Shown here piece after piece: positions 1-8,974 of a stretch of 64,000 nt of DNA. The position numbers and the translations under genes were made by a program. This stretch comes from Vibrio neonatus (GTDB taxonomy: Bacteria; Pseudomonadota; Gammaproteobacteria; Enterobacterales; Vibrionaceae): positions 744,001-808,000 of the forward strand of contig NZ_AP024885.1 of NCBI RefSeq assembly GCF_024346975.1. Direction: 5' to 3'. Below the pieces are notes generated by a model. It did not search any database, was not told the DNA's origin, and saw only the letters and a program-made list of their open reading frames with translations. Every line of letters starts with the position of its first letter. The stretch's first letter is position 1.

Positions 1-153
1 AGCGAGTTTAACCAACGCTTCAACACCTTCAGTGCCACTAAAGTAATGAGCAAAAACGTCACATCCAGATTCAATCAATGCTTTGGCTGTTTCATAACCA
101 ATCCCTTGCTCAGCACCTGTAATGAACACTTTTTTGTTTTTCAAACTTCCCAT
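1..153 (-). CDS. SDR-family dehydrogenase, N-terminal fragment (runs off window edge)
   Basis: The first 51 codons of a short-chain dehydrogenase/reductase, starting at ATG 153-151 and open to base 1. Residues 9-18 read VFITGAEQGI, the Rossmann glycine motif TGxxxGIG. Only the NAD(P)-binding beta-alpha-beta start is present, so the catalytic Ser-Tyr-Lys and the substrate cannot be read. It is transcribed away from the gluconate regulator, and a GntR-like operator lies in the shared upstream region. By context it may be a gluconate 5-dehydrogenase, a 2-deoxy-gluconate dehydrogenase (KduD type) or a DEH (alginate monomer) reductase; this is inference. Confidence 0.8.
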   Translation of the reverse strand, partial: MGSLKNKKVFITGAEQGIGYETAKALIESGCDVFAHYFSGTEGVEALVKLA

Positions 154-215
154 TTTAGATCCTTAATAAGTTATTAGCGGTCTCAGAGGCCTTTAAGTTG
201 AAGGGCTAACCCTAC

Positions 216-373
216 TACCAATCGTACTAAATAACGGGTCATTTTAGCTTGTTAAAATACTCGATTACGGCATTAGAATTTTTGATTGTAGAATAACTAC
301 TTATCGAAAAATTCCGCCTTGTTCTCAAGCATTTTTCTGCGCTAGTTCTGATCATTACTTAGTGTGATTGGTA
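216..373. repeat. MITE-like palindromic repeat, copy 1
   Basis: About 158 bases, over 90% identical by eye to 30693-30852. The ends are imperfect inverted repeats (TACCAATCGTACTAAATAA at the left; the right end reverse-complements to TACCAATCACACTAAGTAA). The two halves also match each other in inverted orientation through most of their length, with a centre near 290-300, so a transcript would fold into a long imperfect hairpin. It has no coding capacity. This is the build of a non-autonomous miniature inverted-repeat element. Confidence 0.8.
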
Positions 374-532
374 TAACTTGCTGTAAACAGGCTCCAATAT
401 GCTCTTTAAAAGAAGAACGGCTATCTCATTAGCCCATCTTTCTTTTTGTTTAGTCATAGGCAGGCTTGAATTTATTAGCTATTCCTATGATTTATATGGT
501 TATTTTTCTTGTTTCTGCTTCTAAGTTACTTG

Positions 533-548
533 ATGTTATCGGTAACTA
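533..548. promoter_or_regulatory. GntR-like operator upstream of gntR / SDR gene
   Basis: ATGTTATCGGTAACTA matches the enterobacterial gluconate-repressor palindrome ATGTTACCGGTAACAT at 13 of 16 positions, with an intact TTA..CGGTAAC core. It lies in the divergent region between the SDR gene and gntR. Confidence 0.5.
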
Positions 549-824
549 TTGTGGGTTAGTATAAATAATCAACGGCATAATACAAACACTCATTCTAAAA
601 ACGTGAACTGGATCAAAGCACTAAAGTAAAGTGGCGGTAAACATTTACTTACATTTTGCTGGTGTTTTCTACAGGTAAGCCCATGTTTTTTCAGAAGCAA
701 GAATCATCTGAGATAGGTTTGTTTCTTTCCATCTTTGTTGTGGATTTGGATTCTCTATCACAAGGCATCCTATAATATTGTGCGCTGACTCCACTATTGT
801 ACGGTTAACTTTAATGGCTGTTTA

Positions 825-837
825 TGTTACTGTAACA
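825..837. promoter_or_regulatory. Shortened GntR-operator-like palindrome before gntR
   Basis: TGTTACTGTAACA is a perfect palindrome around one central base, with the same half-site TGTTAC as the GntR operators but one base less between the halves. It sits about 25 bases before the gntR start, suggesting autoregulation. The altered spacing makes this weaker than the sites at 1982 and 2003. Confidence 0.35.
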
Positions 838-863
838 GCGGTTTTTTATGTGAGCATATGATA

Positions 864-1871
864 ATGAGTGAGAATAAGCGGAAGCCTCGTGCGACATTGC
901 AAGATATTGCAGATCGCGTAGGTGTGACGAAAATGACGGTGAGTCGTTTTATGCGTAATGAAGAGTCTGTATCAGTGAAGACTCGAGCCAGAATTAAGAA
1001 AGTGGCCGAAGAACTTGGATATATTCACAACCGCGCTCCTGCTTTGTTATCTAAATCTTCAAGCCGCTCGATTGGCGTATTACTTCCATCATTATCTAAC
1101 CAAGTGTTTGCTAAGGTAGCTCAAGGTATTGAGTCTGTAACAAACCGCCGTGGCTATGAGGTGTTATTAGGGCACTATAGTTATGAAAACGAAATCGAAG
1201 AAAGGAAAATAGCGACACTATTATCCTATCAAGTTGACGGGTTAATTTTGACGGGTACAAGCCATACCCAAAAGACATTGAAGATGCTTGAAACCGCAGG
1301 GGTTCCTGTGGTCGAGGCGATGGAACTCCCTGAGTCTCCTATCAATATAGCGGTTGGGCTTGATCATAGAATGGCCGCATATGACGCTGTTAACCTTATG
1401 ATAAGTAAGGGTAAAAAGAATATAGCTTATTTTGGTGCTCGACTGGATAGTCGTACTAAGCTACGTATGGAAGGTTATGATGAGGCGATGGTTGAAGCTG
1501 GCCTTGAGAAAAATCATTTCTTAACCTCAAGTCGTTCTAGTTTTACGATTGCTCGAGACTTATTAACTCGCGCTCTAGATGATTGTCAGTATCTTGATGG
1601 TATATTTTGTACCAATGATGATATCGCGATTGGTGCTATTTTAGCCTGTCATGAAATGGGAATTGCCGTTCCAGAGCAAATCAGTGTTGTTGGCTATAAC
1701 GCCTTTGATATTGGTCAAGCCATTACCCCAAAATTAACCAGCGTCTATACACCAAGGTATGAAATTGGTGAGCTCTCCGCTGAATTATTGCTAAATGCAA
1801 TAGAAGGCAAAGAGCCTGAAAAACGTGTTCACGATCTTGGATATACCATCACTAACGGTAAGAGCTCCTAA
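864..1871 (+). CDS. gntR: LacI-family gluconate utilisation repressor GntR
   Basis: LacI/GalR-type repressor of 335 residues. An N-terminal helix-turn-helix covers residues about 10-32 (TLQDIADRVGVTKMTVSRFM), followed by the hinge helix and a periplasmic-binding-protein-like effector domain containing the typical NDDIAIGA stretch. It precedes gntK and edd on the same strand, and tandem GntR-type operators lie between it and gntK. The effector is expected to be gluconate or a related sugar acid. I chose ATG 864 rather than ATG 858 because the TGTGAG ribosome site at 849-854 is better spaced from it. The gene ends 197 bases before gntK, so it probably has its own promoter. Confidence 0.85.
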   Translation: MSENKRKPRATLQDIADRVGVTKMTVSRFMRNEESVSVKTRARIKKVAEELGYIHNRAPALLSKSSSRSIGVLLPSLSNQVFAKVAQGIESVTNRRGYEVLLGHYSYENEIEERKIATLLSYQVDGLILTGTSHTQKTLKMLETAGVPVVEAMELPESPINIAVGLDHRMAAYDAVNLMISKGKKNIAYFGARLDSRTKLRMEGYDEAMVEAGLEKNHFLTSSRSSFTIARDLLTRALDDCQYLDGIFCTNDDIAIGAILACHEMGIAVPEQISVVGYNAFDIGQAITPKLTSVYTPRYEIGELSAELLLNAIEGKEPEKRVHDLGYTITNGKSS

Positions 1872-1981
1872 TATTCTATGAGTGATTTTGACCAATAAAT
1901 TGTGCTCAAAATCACTCTTTTCATCTCAAACCCTCACTTCTTCCCTATAATATATTCACAAATAAGTCAGTTACATGTAGT

Positions 1982-1997
1982 ATGTTACCCATAACAT
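1982..1997. promoter_or_regulatory. GntR operator 1 upstream of gntK
   Basis: ATGTTACCCATAACAT is a near-perfect palindrome and differs from the E. coli gluconate operator ATGTTACCGGTAACAT only in the two central bases. It lies 72-87 bases before gntK. Confidence 0.75.
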
Positions 1998-2002
1998 AAA
2001 TA

Positions 2003-2018
2003 ATGTTACCGATAACAC
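2003..2018. promoter_or_regulatory. GntR operator 2 upstream of gntK
   Basis: ATGTTACCGATAACAC is a second copy whose start is 21 bases from that of the first, i.e. two helical turns, as expected for cooperative binding by two repressor dimers. It lies 51 bases before the gntK start codon. Confidence 0.75.
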
Positions 2019-2068
2019 TTAATATTGCTTATTGAGTCCATGACCAAAAGCTTACTGAAGAGGTTTAA

Positions 2069-2572
2069 ATGGAAGGTAAAAGCATTGTAATTATGGGCGT
2101 TTCTGGCTCAGGTAAATCAACCATTGGTGAGCTTCTTGCTGCTAGATTGTCAGCCAAGTTTATTGATGGCGATGATCTACATCCCAAATCAAACGTTATC
2201 AAAATGTCCTCAGGAACTCCGCTCAACGATGATGATCGTGCTCCGTGGTTAGAAAGAATTAACGACGCTATTTTTAGCATTTACTCAAAAAATGAAACCT
2301 GCGTCTTTGTTTGTTCTGCATTAAAGAAAAACTATCGTGACGCCATTCGTTGTGGAAATGAAAAAGTACGGTTTATTTTCTTAGACGGCTCTCAAGAGTT
2401 AGTTCTTGAGCGTATTCGTATGCGAAATAGTCACTTCATGAAATCAGACATGCTAGCAAGTCAGTTCGCCATTTTGGAGAAACCTGTGGATGAGGATGAC
2501 GTGATTACTATTGATATCTCCATGTCGATAGAAGAGATGTTAGATGATATTTGTATTCGTTTAGGGGCTTAG
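2069..2572 (+). CDS. gntK: Gluconokinase
   Basis: Small P-loop kinase of 167 residues that phosphorylates D-gluconate to 6-phosphogluconate with ATP in the cytoplasm. The Walker A motif GVSGSGKST is at residues 10-18, followed by the family signatures DGDDLHP and GTPLNDDDRAPWL, and CSALKKNYRD further on. Length is normal for the GntK family. The start has a good ribosome site (GAAGAGG at 2057-2063). Its stop is 2 bases before the edd start, so the two genes are co-transcribed, and tandem GntR operators lie upstream. Confidence 0.95.
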   Translation: MEGKSIVIMGVSGSGKSTIGELLAARLSAKFIDGDDLHPKSNVIKMSSGTPLNDDDRAPWLERINDAIFSIYSKNETCVFVCSALKKNYRDAIRCGNEKVRFIFLDGSQELVLERIRMRNSHFMKSDMLASQFAILEKPVDEDDVITIDISMSIEEMLDDICIRLGA

Positions 2573-2574
2573 AA

Positions 2575-4362
2575 ATGAACAAGGTAGTTGAACAAGTAAC
2601 GAAAAATCTAATCGAAAGAAGTCGTAAGACTCGTACCGAATTCTTAAACAGAAGCCGCTCTCAAGCGGCTCATGGTAAAAATCGTGCCAGCCTTTCTTGC
2701 GGTAATTTAGCGCACGCGGTTGCGGCTAGTTGCAATAAAGAAACCATACTAAATTTAGTTAATTCAAATGTCGCCATAGTGAGCGCCTATAACGACATGG
2801 TTTCCGCCCACGAACCGTATCGTCATTTCCCTGAGATAATTAAAGGTGCATTGGCTAAGTTAGGCCATTCTGCGCAAGTGGCCGGTGGCGTTCCTGCTAT
2901 GTGTGATGGTATCACGCAGGGGCAAGATGGCATGGATATCTCTTTATTTTCTCGTGATTTAATTGCCCAAGCTACGGCTGTGTCTCTGAGTCATAATGTG
3001 TATGATTCAACTTTGTTGTTGGGTGTGTGTGATAAAATCGCCCCAGCAATGCTAATGGGTGCAATGTCATTTTCTCATTTACCGACAGCATTTGTTCCCG
3101 TTGGTCTGATGGCGACGGGCATTAGTAACGAAGAGAAAACCAGTGTTCGTCAGAAGTATCTGGCGAAGGAAGTGGGTATTGAGACGCTGCAGAAAATGGA
3201 GTGCAGTGCCTACCATTCTCACGGAACATGCACCTTCTACGGAACCGCCAACACAAACCAGCTCGTTTTCGAAGCTATGGGCTTAATGCTACCGGGTTCT
3301 GCATTCGTACCACCCGATAGCCAACTTCGACACTTGCTAACCGAAGAAGTCGCGGTAAAAGTGGCTTCCTCCACCCTAGGTTCATCAAACTACCGTCCTT
3401 TGTATGATGTGGTGACTGAGAAAAATATCATCAATGGTATCGTTGCGCTTCTCGCCTCTGGAGGGAGCACTAACCACACCATTCACATGGTGGCGATTGC
3501 CCGCTCTGCGGGGATTTTGCTTAACTGGGATGACATTAGTCAGCTTTCAGGTGCGGTACCTTTATTGGTGAACGTTTATCCAAATGGTTCAGAAGATATG
3601 AATGCATTTCATCGTTCTGGAGGTGTGCCTGCATTGCTGAAACGTTTAAATGAAGGTGACTTTTTAAATCGAGATGTGCTGACTTCTTTTGGTCAGTTTA
3701 GTGATCAGTTTAAAACGCCTTATATTGAAAATGACCGCTTATGTTGGAGTGACAGTCAAGGCAGTAATAATGGCAGTGTTATTGCGTTAAGTGGCGAGTG
3801 TTTTCAAGAAACCGGAGGCATTAAAGTCCTAGATGGTAATATTGGTCGCTGCGTGATCAAGGTCTCTGCCATTGCAAAAGAGTGCAGAAAAGTGAAAGCG
3901 CCGGCAAAAGTCTTTACTTCACAACACGATGTCGAAAAAGCTTATCAAGCAGGAGAGCTTAATCAAGATTGTGTTGTCGTGGTCTCGCATAATGGCGCAG
4001 CGTCGAATGGTATGCCTGAGCTGCATAAGTTGATGCCTATTCTCGCTAATGTACAAAAAGCAGGCTTTAACGTCGCCTTGATTACCGATGGTCGATTATC
4101 TGGTGCATCAGGTAAAGTCCCTTCGGCGATTCATATGTCTCCAGATGCGGCTAGAGGCGGTGCTATCGCACTTATTCGTGATGGCGATATAGTGAGTTTA
4201 GATTGTGAAACTGGAAGCGTGAATAACTTGTCAGATATGACAGGTCGTGAGCCTTTGAAAGTGGATACCGAGAGCCAACAACTTACTTTTGGGCGTAATC
4301 TATTTGTACTGGCGAGAAATAATGTTTCTTCGGCGGAGGAGGGCGCAAGCTTTATTGTATAG
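2575..4362 (+). CDS. edd: Phosphogluconate dehydratase (Entner-Doudoroff)
   Basis: IlvD/Edd-family dehydratase of 595 residues converting 6-phosphogluconate to 2-keto-3-deoxy-6-phosphogluconate. Family signatures are present: GGVPAMCDGITQGQDGMDIS, CDKIAPAMLMGA and, near the C-terminus, GRLSGASGKVPSAIH. Cysteines in the first two and in HGTCTFYGTANT are the expected [4Fe-4S] ligands. An upstream in-frame start at 2551 lies inside gntK; ATG 2575, with AGGGG at 2563-2567, is the sensible start. It works directly after gntK. The aldolase eda is not in the window. Confidence 0.95.
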   Translation: MNKVVEQVTKNLIERSRKTRTEFLNRSRSQAAHGKNRASLSCGNLAHAVAASCNKETILNLVNSNVAIVSAYNDMVSAHEPYRHFPEIIKGALAKLGHSAQVAGGVPAMCDGITQGQDGMDISLFSRDLIAQATAVSLSHNVYDSTLLLGVCDKIAPAMLMGAMSFSHLPTAFVPVGLMATGISNEEKTSVRQKYLAKEVGIETLQKMECSAYHSHGTCTFYGTANTNQLVFEAMGLMLPGSAFVPPDSQLRHLLTEEVAVKVASSTLGSSNYRPLYDVVTEKNIINGIVALLASGGSTNHTIHMVAIARSAGILLNWDDISQLSGAVPLLVNVYPNGSEDMNAFHRSGGVPALLKRLNEGDFLNRDVLTSFGQFSDQFKTPYIENDRLCWSDSQGSNNGSVIALSGECFQETGGIKVLDGNIGRCVIKVSAIAKECRKVKAPAKVFTSQHDVEKAYQAGELNQDCVVVVSHNGAASNGMPELHKLMPILANVQKAGFNVALITDGRLSGASGKVPSAIHMSPDAARGGAIALIRDGDIVSLDCETGSVNNLSDMTGREPLKVDTESQQLTFGRNLFVLARNNVSSAEEGASFIV

Positions 4363-4390
4363 CTTTGCTCACTGATTTTGATTCATGCAT

Positions 4391-4427
4391 AAAAAACGGG
4401 AACTGATAATGTCAGTTCCCGTTTTTT
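4391..4427. terminator. Bidirectional rho-independent terminator edd / dsbB
   Basis: A perfect 9-bp stem (CGGGAACTG / CAGTTCCCG) flanked by an A-run on the left and a T-run on the right, so it can stop transcription from edd (+) and from dsbB (-), which converge here. Confidence 0.9.
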
Positions 4428-4445
4428 ATTTAATGCTATCAATAC

Positions 4446-4970
4446 TTAAATACGATTTTTCTTTAAGCCAACCACTTGTAGCAAGGTAAATAGGATAGCA
4501 ACCACCAGGCTTGCTCCAAAAATAATTACCAACCATTGTGGCATGGATAGGTCTAAAAATGTCCAGACGATTTTGCTACAAGTGCCAGTCGGTAGGAACA
4601 TCCACGGAACCCATTGATCAAGAGGTGCCCAACTAGGGAAATTGACAAAAATATCGCAGGTATTAAAAGGAGAGGGATCAAATTGGTAGCTCACATGCTC
4701 TAGAGCCAGTGATAAACCTTTGGCACTGGCCGCAATCCAACCGACTAATCCTAAGCCGCGTAGAACCGAGTTTTTGGGTTGGCATAGACCGACCATACCT
4801 GAGACTGCAATACCTAGCATTGCTACGCGCTCATAGATACACATCACACAAGGTGAAAGTAGCATGACGTGCTGGAAGTAAAGAGCGCAAAGCTCGAAGG
4901 CGACCATGGCAACAATCAATAACAGCCATGAAGTGCGAGAGCGAGAAAATTGGTATAAGTTCTCGAGCAT
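4446..4970 (-). CDS. dsbB: Disulfide bond formation protein B
   Basis: Inner-membrane quinone reductase of 174 residues that reoxidises periplasmic DsbA. Four hydrophobic segments are visible. The first periplasmic loop carries Cys41-Val-Met-Cys44 and the second Cys105 and Cys131, matching E. coli DsbB (Cys41/44/104/130) almost exactly. It lies downstream of nhaB on the same strand, a usual vibrio arrangement. A terminator hairpin lies between them at 5012-5041, so readthrough or a separate promoter is needed. Confidence 0.95.
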   Translation of the reverse strand: MLENLYQFSRSRTSWLLLIVAMVAFELCALYFQHVMLLSPCVMCIYERVAMLGIAVSGMVGLCQPKNSVLRGLGLVGWIAASAKGLSLALEHVSYQFDPSPFNTCDIFVNFPSWAPLDQWVPWMFLPTGTCSKIVWTFLDLSMPQWLVIIFGASLVVAILFTLLQVVGLKKNRI

Positions 4971-5004
4971 GAATCTATTTCCTTATGTGTACATCTATAT
5001 ATGC

Positions 5005-5041
5005 GCAAAAAAGCCAGCGAGGACTGTCGTTCGCGCTGGCT
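5005..5041 (-). terminator. Terminator after nhaB
   Basis: On the minus strand an 8-bp stem (AGCCAGCG / CGCTGGCT) is followed by TTTTTTG. It lies between nhaB and dsbB. Confidence 0.8.
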
Positions 5042-5112
5042 AATAACAGTAAGTTCTTTTTACCCCTTTAAAGGTGGCAAATCAATAGAGTACCAATAGG
5101 GAAATAAGTTCC

Positions 5113-6708
5113 CTAATGATGAACTACAGAACTTGATACATCGAGAATCTGCGTCGGTGGATCGGTAATCCAGCCGTAGTCCATAAAGGTTGCAGTCATC
5201 GGTTCTAAGAAGAACATAATACCGACCATTCCCACTAGGGCTAAAACAACGGTATATGGAAACGCCATAATAACCATTCGGCCATAAGAAAGGCGAATTA
5301 ATGGTGCAAGAGTTGACGTAAGTAGGAATAAAAATGCCGCTTGGCCGTTTGGTGTTGCTACTGACGGTAAATTGGTACCAGTATTGATAGCCACGGCGAG
5401 GAGATCAAATTGTTCACGGTTAATTACCCCGTGCAGTAAGGCCTCTTTAACCTCATTGATGTATACCGTACCGACAAACACATTATCGGAAATCATGGAG
5501 AGTACGCCGTTGGCGAGATAGAACAGCACGAGCTGGGTTCCTTGATCTTCTACTGCCAGAACGGCATCGATAATAGGTTCAAAGAGATCTTGCTGAATGA
5601 TCACGGCAACAATGGCAAAAAAGACAGCCAATAGCGCGGTAAAGGGTAGCGCTTCTTCAAACGCTTTACCTAATGCATGCTCTTCGATGATGCCGGTAAA
5701 AGAGGTGGCTAAGATAATGACCGATAGCCCGACTAAGCCGACTGCCGCCACGTGAAAAGCAAGACCGACAATAAGCCATAGCGCAATTGCGCCTTGAACC
5801 CAAAGTTTGGCGATATCCTGTTTGGTGCGGCTCTTTTTCTCTTCTTCGTTGTAATCTTCGAGAATTTTTCGTACTTGAGTTGGTAACTCTGATCCGTAGC
5901 CAAATATTTTTAGTTTTTCGACCGCAACGGTAGTCAGCAGTCCCATCACTAATACGGGTAAGGTAACGGGTAACATGCGGATGATAAACTCGCCAAATAA
6001 CCAGCCAGCTTGATCGGCTATGATAAGGTTTTGTGGTTCACCAACCATTGTCATAACGCCACCGAGCGCAGTACCTACACCGGCATGCATTAGCAGCGAG
6101 CGTAAAAATGCACGGTATTCGTCTAGATCATCACGAGTAAGCTCGGTTAAGTGGCTATCTTGAGTGTGGTCATGTTGAGTGCCGTGACCTTTTCCTGAAA
6201 CGACCTTGTGATAAATCGCATAGAAGCCAACGGCTACGCTAATCACCACCGCAATAACGGTCAATGCATCTAAAAATGCCGACAAAAAAGCGGCTGCGGC
6301 ACAAAAAGCGACGGACAACAGAGCTTTAGATCTAATGCCTAATAGTATTTTGGTGAAAATAACCAGTAGTAGCTGCTTCATGAAGTAAATGCCTGCAACC
6401 ATAAAGATCAGGAGTAGCATTACTTCTATATTGGCAACCAGTTCATGCTTGACCATTTCTGGGGTCGTCATGCCAATGGCGACGGCTTCAATTGCCAGTA
6501 AACCACCAGGTTGCAGTGGATAGCATTTGAGCGCCATGGCTAGCGTAAAAATGAACTCGACAACTAATAGCCAACCCGCAACAAATGGGTCGATTAAAAA
6601 GAATACAATTGGGTTTATGATCAAAAAGGCCACAATGGCTAGTTTGTACCAGTCAGGGGCTTTTCCGAGAAAGTTTTTGACGAAGGCGTTTCCTTGGCTC
6701 AAAGGCAT
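5113..6708 (-). CDS. nhaB: Na+/H+ antiporter NhaB
   Basis: Integral membrane protein of 531 residues with about 12 hydrophobic segments, belonging to the NhaB family of sodium/proton antiporters. It exports Na+ in exchange for protons, important in a marine bacterium. The start [22 protein letters not shown] is typical of NhaB. Conserved-looking stretches include [18 protein letters not shown] and [16 protein letters not shown] His/Asp-rich loop ([13 protein letters not shown]) sits near residues 174-186, cytosolic or periplasmic side unknown. It is divergent from fadR across a 632-base region. Confidence 0.95.
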   Translation of the reverse strand: MPLSQGNAFVKNFLGKAPDWYKLAIVAFLIINPIVFFLIDPFVAGWLLVVEFIFTLAMALKCYPLQPGGLLAIEAVAIGMTTPEMVKHELVANIEVMLLLIFMVAGIYFMKQLLLVIFTKILLGIRSKALLSVAFCAAAAFLSAFLDALTVIAVVISVAVGFYAIYHKVVSGKGHGTQHDHTQDSHLTELTRDDLDEYRAFLRSLLMHAGVGTALGGVMTMVGEPQNLIIADQAGWLFGEFIIRMLPVTLPVLVMGLLTTVAVEKLKIFGYGSELPTQVRKILEDYNEEEKKSRTKQDIAKLWVQGAIALWLIVGLAFHVAAVGLVGLSVIILATSFTGIIEEHALGKAFEEALPFTALLAVFFAIVAVIIQQDLFEPIIDAVLAVEDQGTQLVLFYLANGVLSMISDNVFVGTVYINEVKEALLHGVINREQFDLLAVAINTGTNLPSVATPNGQAAFLFLLTSTLAPLIRLSYGRMVIMAFPYTVVLALVGMVGIMFFLEPMTATFMDYGWITDPPTQILDVSSSVVHH

Positions 6709-7340
6709 GGTGCTTCTCTCTTAAAAGTATTTAAATCTGATCGAGTCGGTTCTATACGACCTATCCATGTGACAATCGGATTTAGCAGGTGGATAAGCTA
6801 CTGTATATTTTTACGGTGAGATATAGATTGAAAATTAGCGTATAGAACATGTTTTGTTCACGGTTTACATTCTGTAACACACACATTGTTGGCGCAATAT
6901 TTACTCTAATCAGTGGGATAGTCAATCAATTAGTGTGATTTACATCGTGTTTACAGTAAAAAACCATATAAAGCGCAATTCATATACAAGTTGGGTGTTT
7001 TTAGTGATGCTTTGGTTATATAAAACCGATGTTATTGTATGAGAAATAATCTTGACGTATAAGCTAATGTTTTTTAAGTACTAATAAATAACAATCTACT
7101 AATATTCTATAAGAAAATAATCTCATATTTGCTGCTATCAATCTTTCTCATAGGATGTTGAGCCTGGTTTACAGGATAAAATGGTATTTATTATTTTTTC
7201 TGGTGTAGCTGAGCCAATGAGATTAATCCAATCGAGAATGAGCAATATTTCATAACTAATCATCTACTCATTTTTGTAATTTTAGATTAGGTGGTATGAT
7301 GAGTGATATTTAGTGAATTTTAAGTTGGAACTTCCAATCT
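6709..7340. other. AT-rich divergent intergenic region nhaB / fadR
   Basis: 632 bases without a convincing ORF. It must hold the promoters of nhaB and fadR. I see no strong hairpin or recognisable operator; short palindromic AT-rich stretches are not distinctive. Confidence 0.5.
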
Positions 7341-8180
7341 ATGGTTATTAAGGCGAAAAGCCCAGCAGGCTTTGCAGAAAAGTACATTATTGAAAGCATT
7401 TGGAACGGACGATTTGCTCCAGGTTCTATTTTACCCGCTGAGCGTGAGCTGTCTGAACTGATTGGTGTAACACGAACGACCCTCAGAGAGGTTCTGCAAA
7501 GACTGGCGCGTGATGGTTGGTTAACCATTCAACACGGCAAACCAACAAAAGTGAATCAATTTATGGAAACCTCAGGTTTGCATATTTTAGATACATTAAT
7601 GACATTAGATGCCGACAACGCTACTAGCATTGTAGAAGATCTACTTGCCGCTCGAACTAGCATTAGTCCTATCTTTATGCGTTATGCATTTAAAGTGAAT
7701 AAGGAACAATCTGAACAGACATTGCGACGTGTTATCGACTCTTGCGAGGCTTTGATGCAAGCGGATTCGTACAGTAGCTTTATGGAGTCTTTCCCGTACG
7801 CTGGAAAAATTGCGCAAAACATCAAAGAAGACAATGAAAAAGATGAACAAAAGCGTGATGCGATTTTAGTAGCAAAAACCTTTAACTTCTATGATTACAT
7901 GTTGTTCCAACATTTGGCTTTCCATTCAGGAAACCAGATTTATGGTTTGATCTTCAACGGCTTAAAAAAATTGTACGATCGTGTGGGCGCTTTCTATTTC
8001 TCAAGCCCAGTATCACGAGAGCTGGCGCTTAATTTTTACAAAGATTTATTGTCAGTATGTGAAGACGGAAATCGTGACCGCATTGCTGCTATCGTACGCC
8101 AATACGGTATTGAAAGTGGTCAGCACTGGAATGAAATGAAAGTGAGCTTACCAACAAACTTTACTGAAGACGACAGTTAA
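7341..8180 (+). CDS. fadR: Fatty-acid metabolism regulator FadR
   Basis: GntR-superfamily acyl-CoA-responsive regulator of 279 residues. The winged helix spans about residues 10-75 ([23 protein letters not shown] is the recognition region), followed by the all-helical acyl-CoA-binding domain. E. coli FadR has 239 residues; here an extra ~40-residue segment around residues 138-177 is inserted, as known for Vibrio FadR, where it adds a second ligand-binding site. FadR represses beta-oxidation and activates fab genes. ATG 7341 gives the conserved start [16 protein letters not shown]. Confidence 0.95.
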   Translation: MVIKAKSPAGFAEKYIIESIWNGRFAPGSILPAERELSELIGVTRTTLREVLQRLARDGWLTIQHGKPTKVNQFMETSGLHILDTLMTLDADNATSIVEDLLAARTSISPIFMRYAFKVNKEQSEQTLRRVIDSCEALMQADSYSSFMESFPYAGKIAQNIKEDNEKDEQKRDAILVAKTFNFYDYMLFQHLAFHSGNQIYGLIFNGLKKLYDRVGAFYFSSPVSRELALNFYKDLLSVCEDGNRDRIAAIVRQYGIESGQHWNEMKVSLPTNFTEDDS

Positions 8181-8243
8181 GCAGCTTGTGTTAGAGCGCA
8201 CAGCTCACTAACTCGCTTAACTAAGCATCTGTTATTATTTGCT

Positions 8244-8272
8244 AAGCCCTGCATCGTTTGCAGGGCTTTTTT
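8244..8272 (+). terminator. Terminator after fadR
   Basis: Stem AAGCCCTGC / GCAGGGCTT with a 7-base loop and a T-run, 64 bases after the fadR stop. Confidence 0.9.
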
Positions 8273-8576
8273 GTTGGTCGGCATTGTGGTTGATGAAGTG
8301 ATCCATTATTGAATAGGGTCAGTATAAGTATCCACATGAAAGATTTTTTGCATAGAAAAGGTCTGTTTAGTTATCTTCAATTCATTATTTTTTAAGTAGT
8401 GATTGGTATAAGTAATGGATTGATCTTGTGAGGATTTTCGTAATGTGTGGACAACCTTAGATGAGTTAATGTAAATAAAAGTAGAAATAATAATCATTCT
8501 GCGTGTATTTATCATTCATTTGGCACTAAAATTTAAGGGCGTTCCTAGCTTTAATGAGTTAACAGAGGGCGTTGAT
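8273..8576. other. Intergenic region before small secreted protein
   Basis: About 300 AT-rich bases between the fadR terminator and the small gene at 8577. A minus-strand 69-codon frame here has no family resemblance and looks fortuitous. I see no regulatory site I can name. Confidence 0.45.
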
Positions 8577-8864
8577 ATGAACTTAAAAACTGGCTTTATA
8601 ACCATCTCTATAGTGGCGTTTTCACCATTTGTTTTTGCTCAAGATAAGGTGTTTAACGATTTTATTAACGATAGTAATGCGATTTCTATCGCGGAAAATC
8701 GCAGTGGTACAAGTACAGAGAGAGCAGTTCAACAGCATGGGTCTAAGAGTATGCAAATCGATGGTATGCTCGAAGCGTATGAGAATAAATCAATGGATAT
8801 TAATATGGAAGGAGTCATGGATGACAAAATTGAGCATAAACGAATTCACCATAAACGGGCTTAA
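8577..8864 (+). CDS. Small secreted protein, unknown function
   Basis: A 95-residue protein starting at ATG 8577 behind AGAGGG (8563-8568). Residues 1-21 form a signal peptide (charged start, hydrophobic core, FVFA before Gln22), predicting export to the periplasm. The mature part is polar, with Asn/Asp/Glu-rich stretches, a methionine-containing segment (MDINMEGVMDD) and a basic His/Arg tail (HKRIHHKRA). I recognise no family. It is monocistronic with its own terminator at 8891-8922. An earlier in-frame TTG (8520) would place the hydrophobic stretch internally and is less likely. Confidence 0.6.
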   Translation: MNLKTGFITISIVAFSPFVFAQDKVFNDFINDSNAISIAENRSGTSTERAVQQHGSKSMQIDGMLEAYENKSMDINMEGVMDDKIEHKRIHHKRA

Positions 8865-8890
8865 TAGTCCATTATGTCGAGTTCTTATTT

Positions 8891-8922
8891 AAGCCGCTTT
8901 ATCATCATAAAGCGGCTTTTTG
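8891..8922 (+). terminator. Terminator after small secreted protein gene
   Basis: Stem AAGCCGCTTTAT / ATAAAGCGGCTT with a short loop, then TTTTGTTTT, 27 bases after the stop codon. This supports the small ORF at 8577 being a transcribed gene. Confidence 0.9.
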
Positions 8923-8974
8923 TTTTGATTAAAGTGATTGCTACCAAACAAGATTTCTATAAGACGAGATTGCG

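Larger units (their letters stand above)
154..857. other. Divergent intergenic region between SDR gene and gntR
   Basis: A 704-base gene-free stretch. It holds one copy of the MITE-like palindromic repeat (216-373), a GntR-like operator at 533-548 and a shortened operator-like palindrome at 825-837. I see no other gene or hairpin in it. Confidence 0.6.

Noticed and set aside
8401..8411. GATTGGTATA as a third copy of the palindromic repeat
   Set aside because: Only the last bases match the repeat end; the body of the element is absent here.
8306..8515. Minus-strand 69-codon frame after fadR
   Set aside because: No ribosome site, no family resemblance and odd amino-acid composition; in an AT-rich intergenic stretch where chance frames are common.
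8629..8892. Plus-strand 87-codon frame overlapping the small secreted protein
   Set aside because: Lies in the other frame of the gene at 8577, which has signal peptide, ribosome site and terminator.
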